Assembly: GCA_947178685.1 (NCBI GenBank)
Contig: CAMWZE010000009.1
Location: 1 to 14,789 of the forward strand
Source: an uncultured Porphyromonadaceae bacterium
GTDB taxonomy: Bacteria; Bacteroidota; Bacteroidia; Bacteroidales; Muribaculaceae
Direction of reading: 5' to 3'
Length of the DNA: 14,789 bases
The translations under genes and the position numbers were made by a program. The stretch's first letter is position 1, and every line of letters begins with the position of its first letter. This document shows positions 14,699-14,789 of the stretch, piece after piece. The notes beneath the pieces were generated by a model. That model was given only the letters and a program-made list of their open reading frames with translations. It was not told where the DNA came from and searched no databases.

Positions 14699-14789
14699 AC
14701 GTCTCTCACGTCTTCTACAGTTAATAATAGACAGCCACCTGCCACCCTTCGCCATGTACGTGGCTTTCCCACGCTCGGACTACTATGGT

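Larger units (their letters stand above)
12755..14789 (-). mobile_element. Group II intron (5' part beyond window) inserted in traE
   Basis: This segment holds a complete intron-encoded reverse transcriptase, then domains V and VI, and ends in the group II 3' consensus AY (AC at 12756-12755) next to the traE coding sequence. The 91 nt upstream of the chosen protein start (14699-14789) are intron RNA of domain IV or III; no host gene was recognised there. The 5' splice site and domain I lie beyond 14789. The reverse transcriptase type is clearly different from that of the other intron in the window, so they are separate insertions. The element orientation matches transcription of the host operon, as needed for RNA splicing. 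Confidence 0.93.

Noticed and set aside
14699..14755. Upstream start of the traE-intron maturase at 14755
   Set aside because: The extra 19 residues (MAKGGRWLS...) are translated intron RNA; family proteins begin at MRNP-type Met at 14698.
1..14789. CRISPR arrays, tRNA or rRNA genes, transposase genes, integrase or attachment sites, origin of transfer
   Set aside because: No regularly spaced repeats, cloverleaf, rRNA-like, transposase-like or recombinase-like sequence was seen on either strand by reading.

Overview
The window is a stretch of a Bacteroidales-type conjugative element (integrative conjugative element or conjugative plasmid). Every real gene reads on the minus strand, so transcription runs from high to low coordinates. 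The gene set matches the Bacteroidetes mating-pair-formation family (MPF_B, the CTnDOT-like tra operon): traE (3' exon only), traF, a VirB4-type ATPase traG, a TraI-like gene, a second TraI-like gene, a DUF5045-like gene, traJ (VirB6-like), traK (VirB8-like), a traL-like gene, traM (VirB10-like), traN (VirB9-like, DUF4138), traO, and the 5' part of a type IV coupling-protein gene. The host is inferred to be a gut Bacteroidales bacterium, from the protein families, the weak Shine-Dalgarno sites and the moderate base composition.

Right end (12755-14789): most of a group II intron, whose 5' end lies beyond the window. It encodes a full-length reverse transcriptase/maturase with a C-terminal HNH-like domain (12887-14698). 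It is followed by a recognisable ribozyme domain V (12816-12849) and domain VI with a probable branch-point A at 12761. The inferred 3' splice site at 12755/12754 joins directly to the last part of traE. Middle (1936-12754): a compact transfer operon with short gaps or overlaps between genes. The one real break is an A+T-rich 139-bp gap between traM and traN. Left end (1-1220): a second group II intron. Its 5' end (GUGUG) abuts codon 238 of the coupling-protein gene, just after the Walker A region. Its ribozyme 5' half fills 595-1220, and the first 198 codons of a different type of reverse transcriptase run off the window at position 1.

Functional reading: the tra products should form the envelope-spanning conjugation channel (TraE, F, I, J, K, L, M, N and O), powered by the TraG ATPase, with the coupling protein delivering DNA. 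Both the first channel gene seen here (traE) and the last gene (the coupling protein) are split by self-splicing introns whose proteins look unlike each other. Assembly of a working conjugation machine would therefore depend on two separate RNA splicing events. That arrangement is the most notable thing in the window. No relaxase, origin of transfer, integrase, CRISPR, tRNA or rRNA was seen, and no plus-strand gene is credible.
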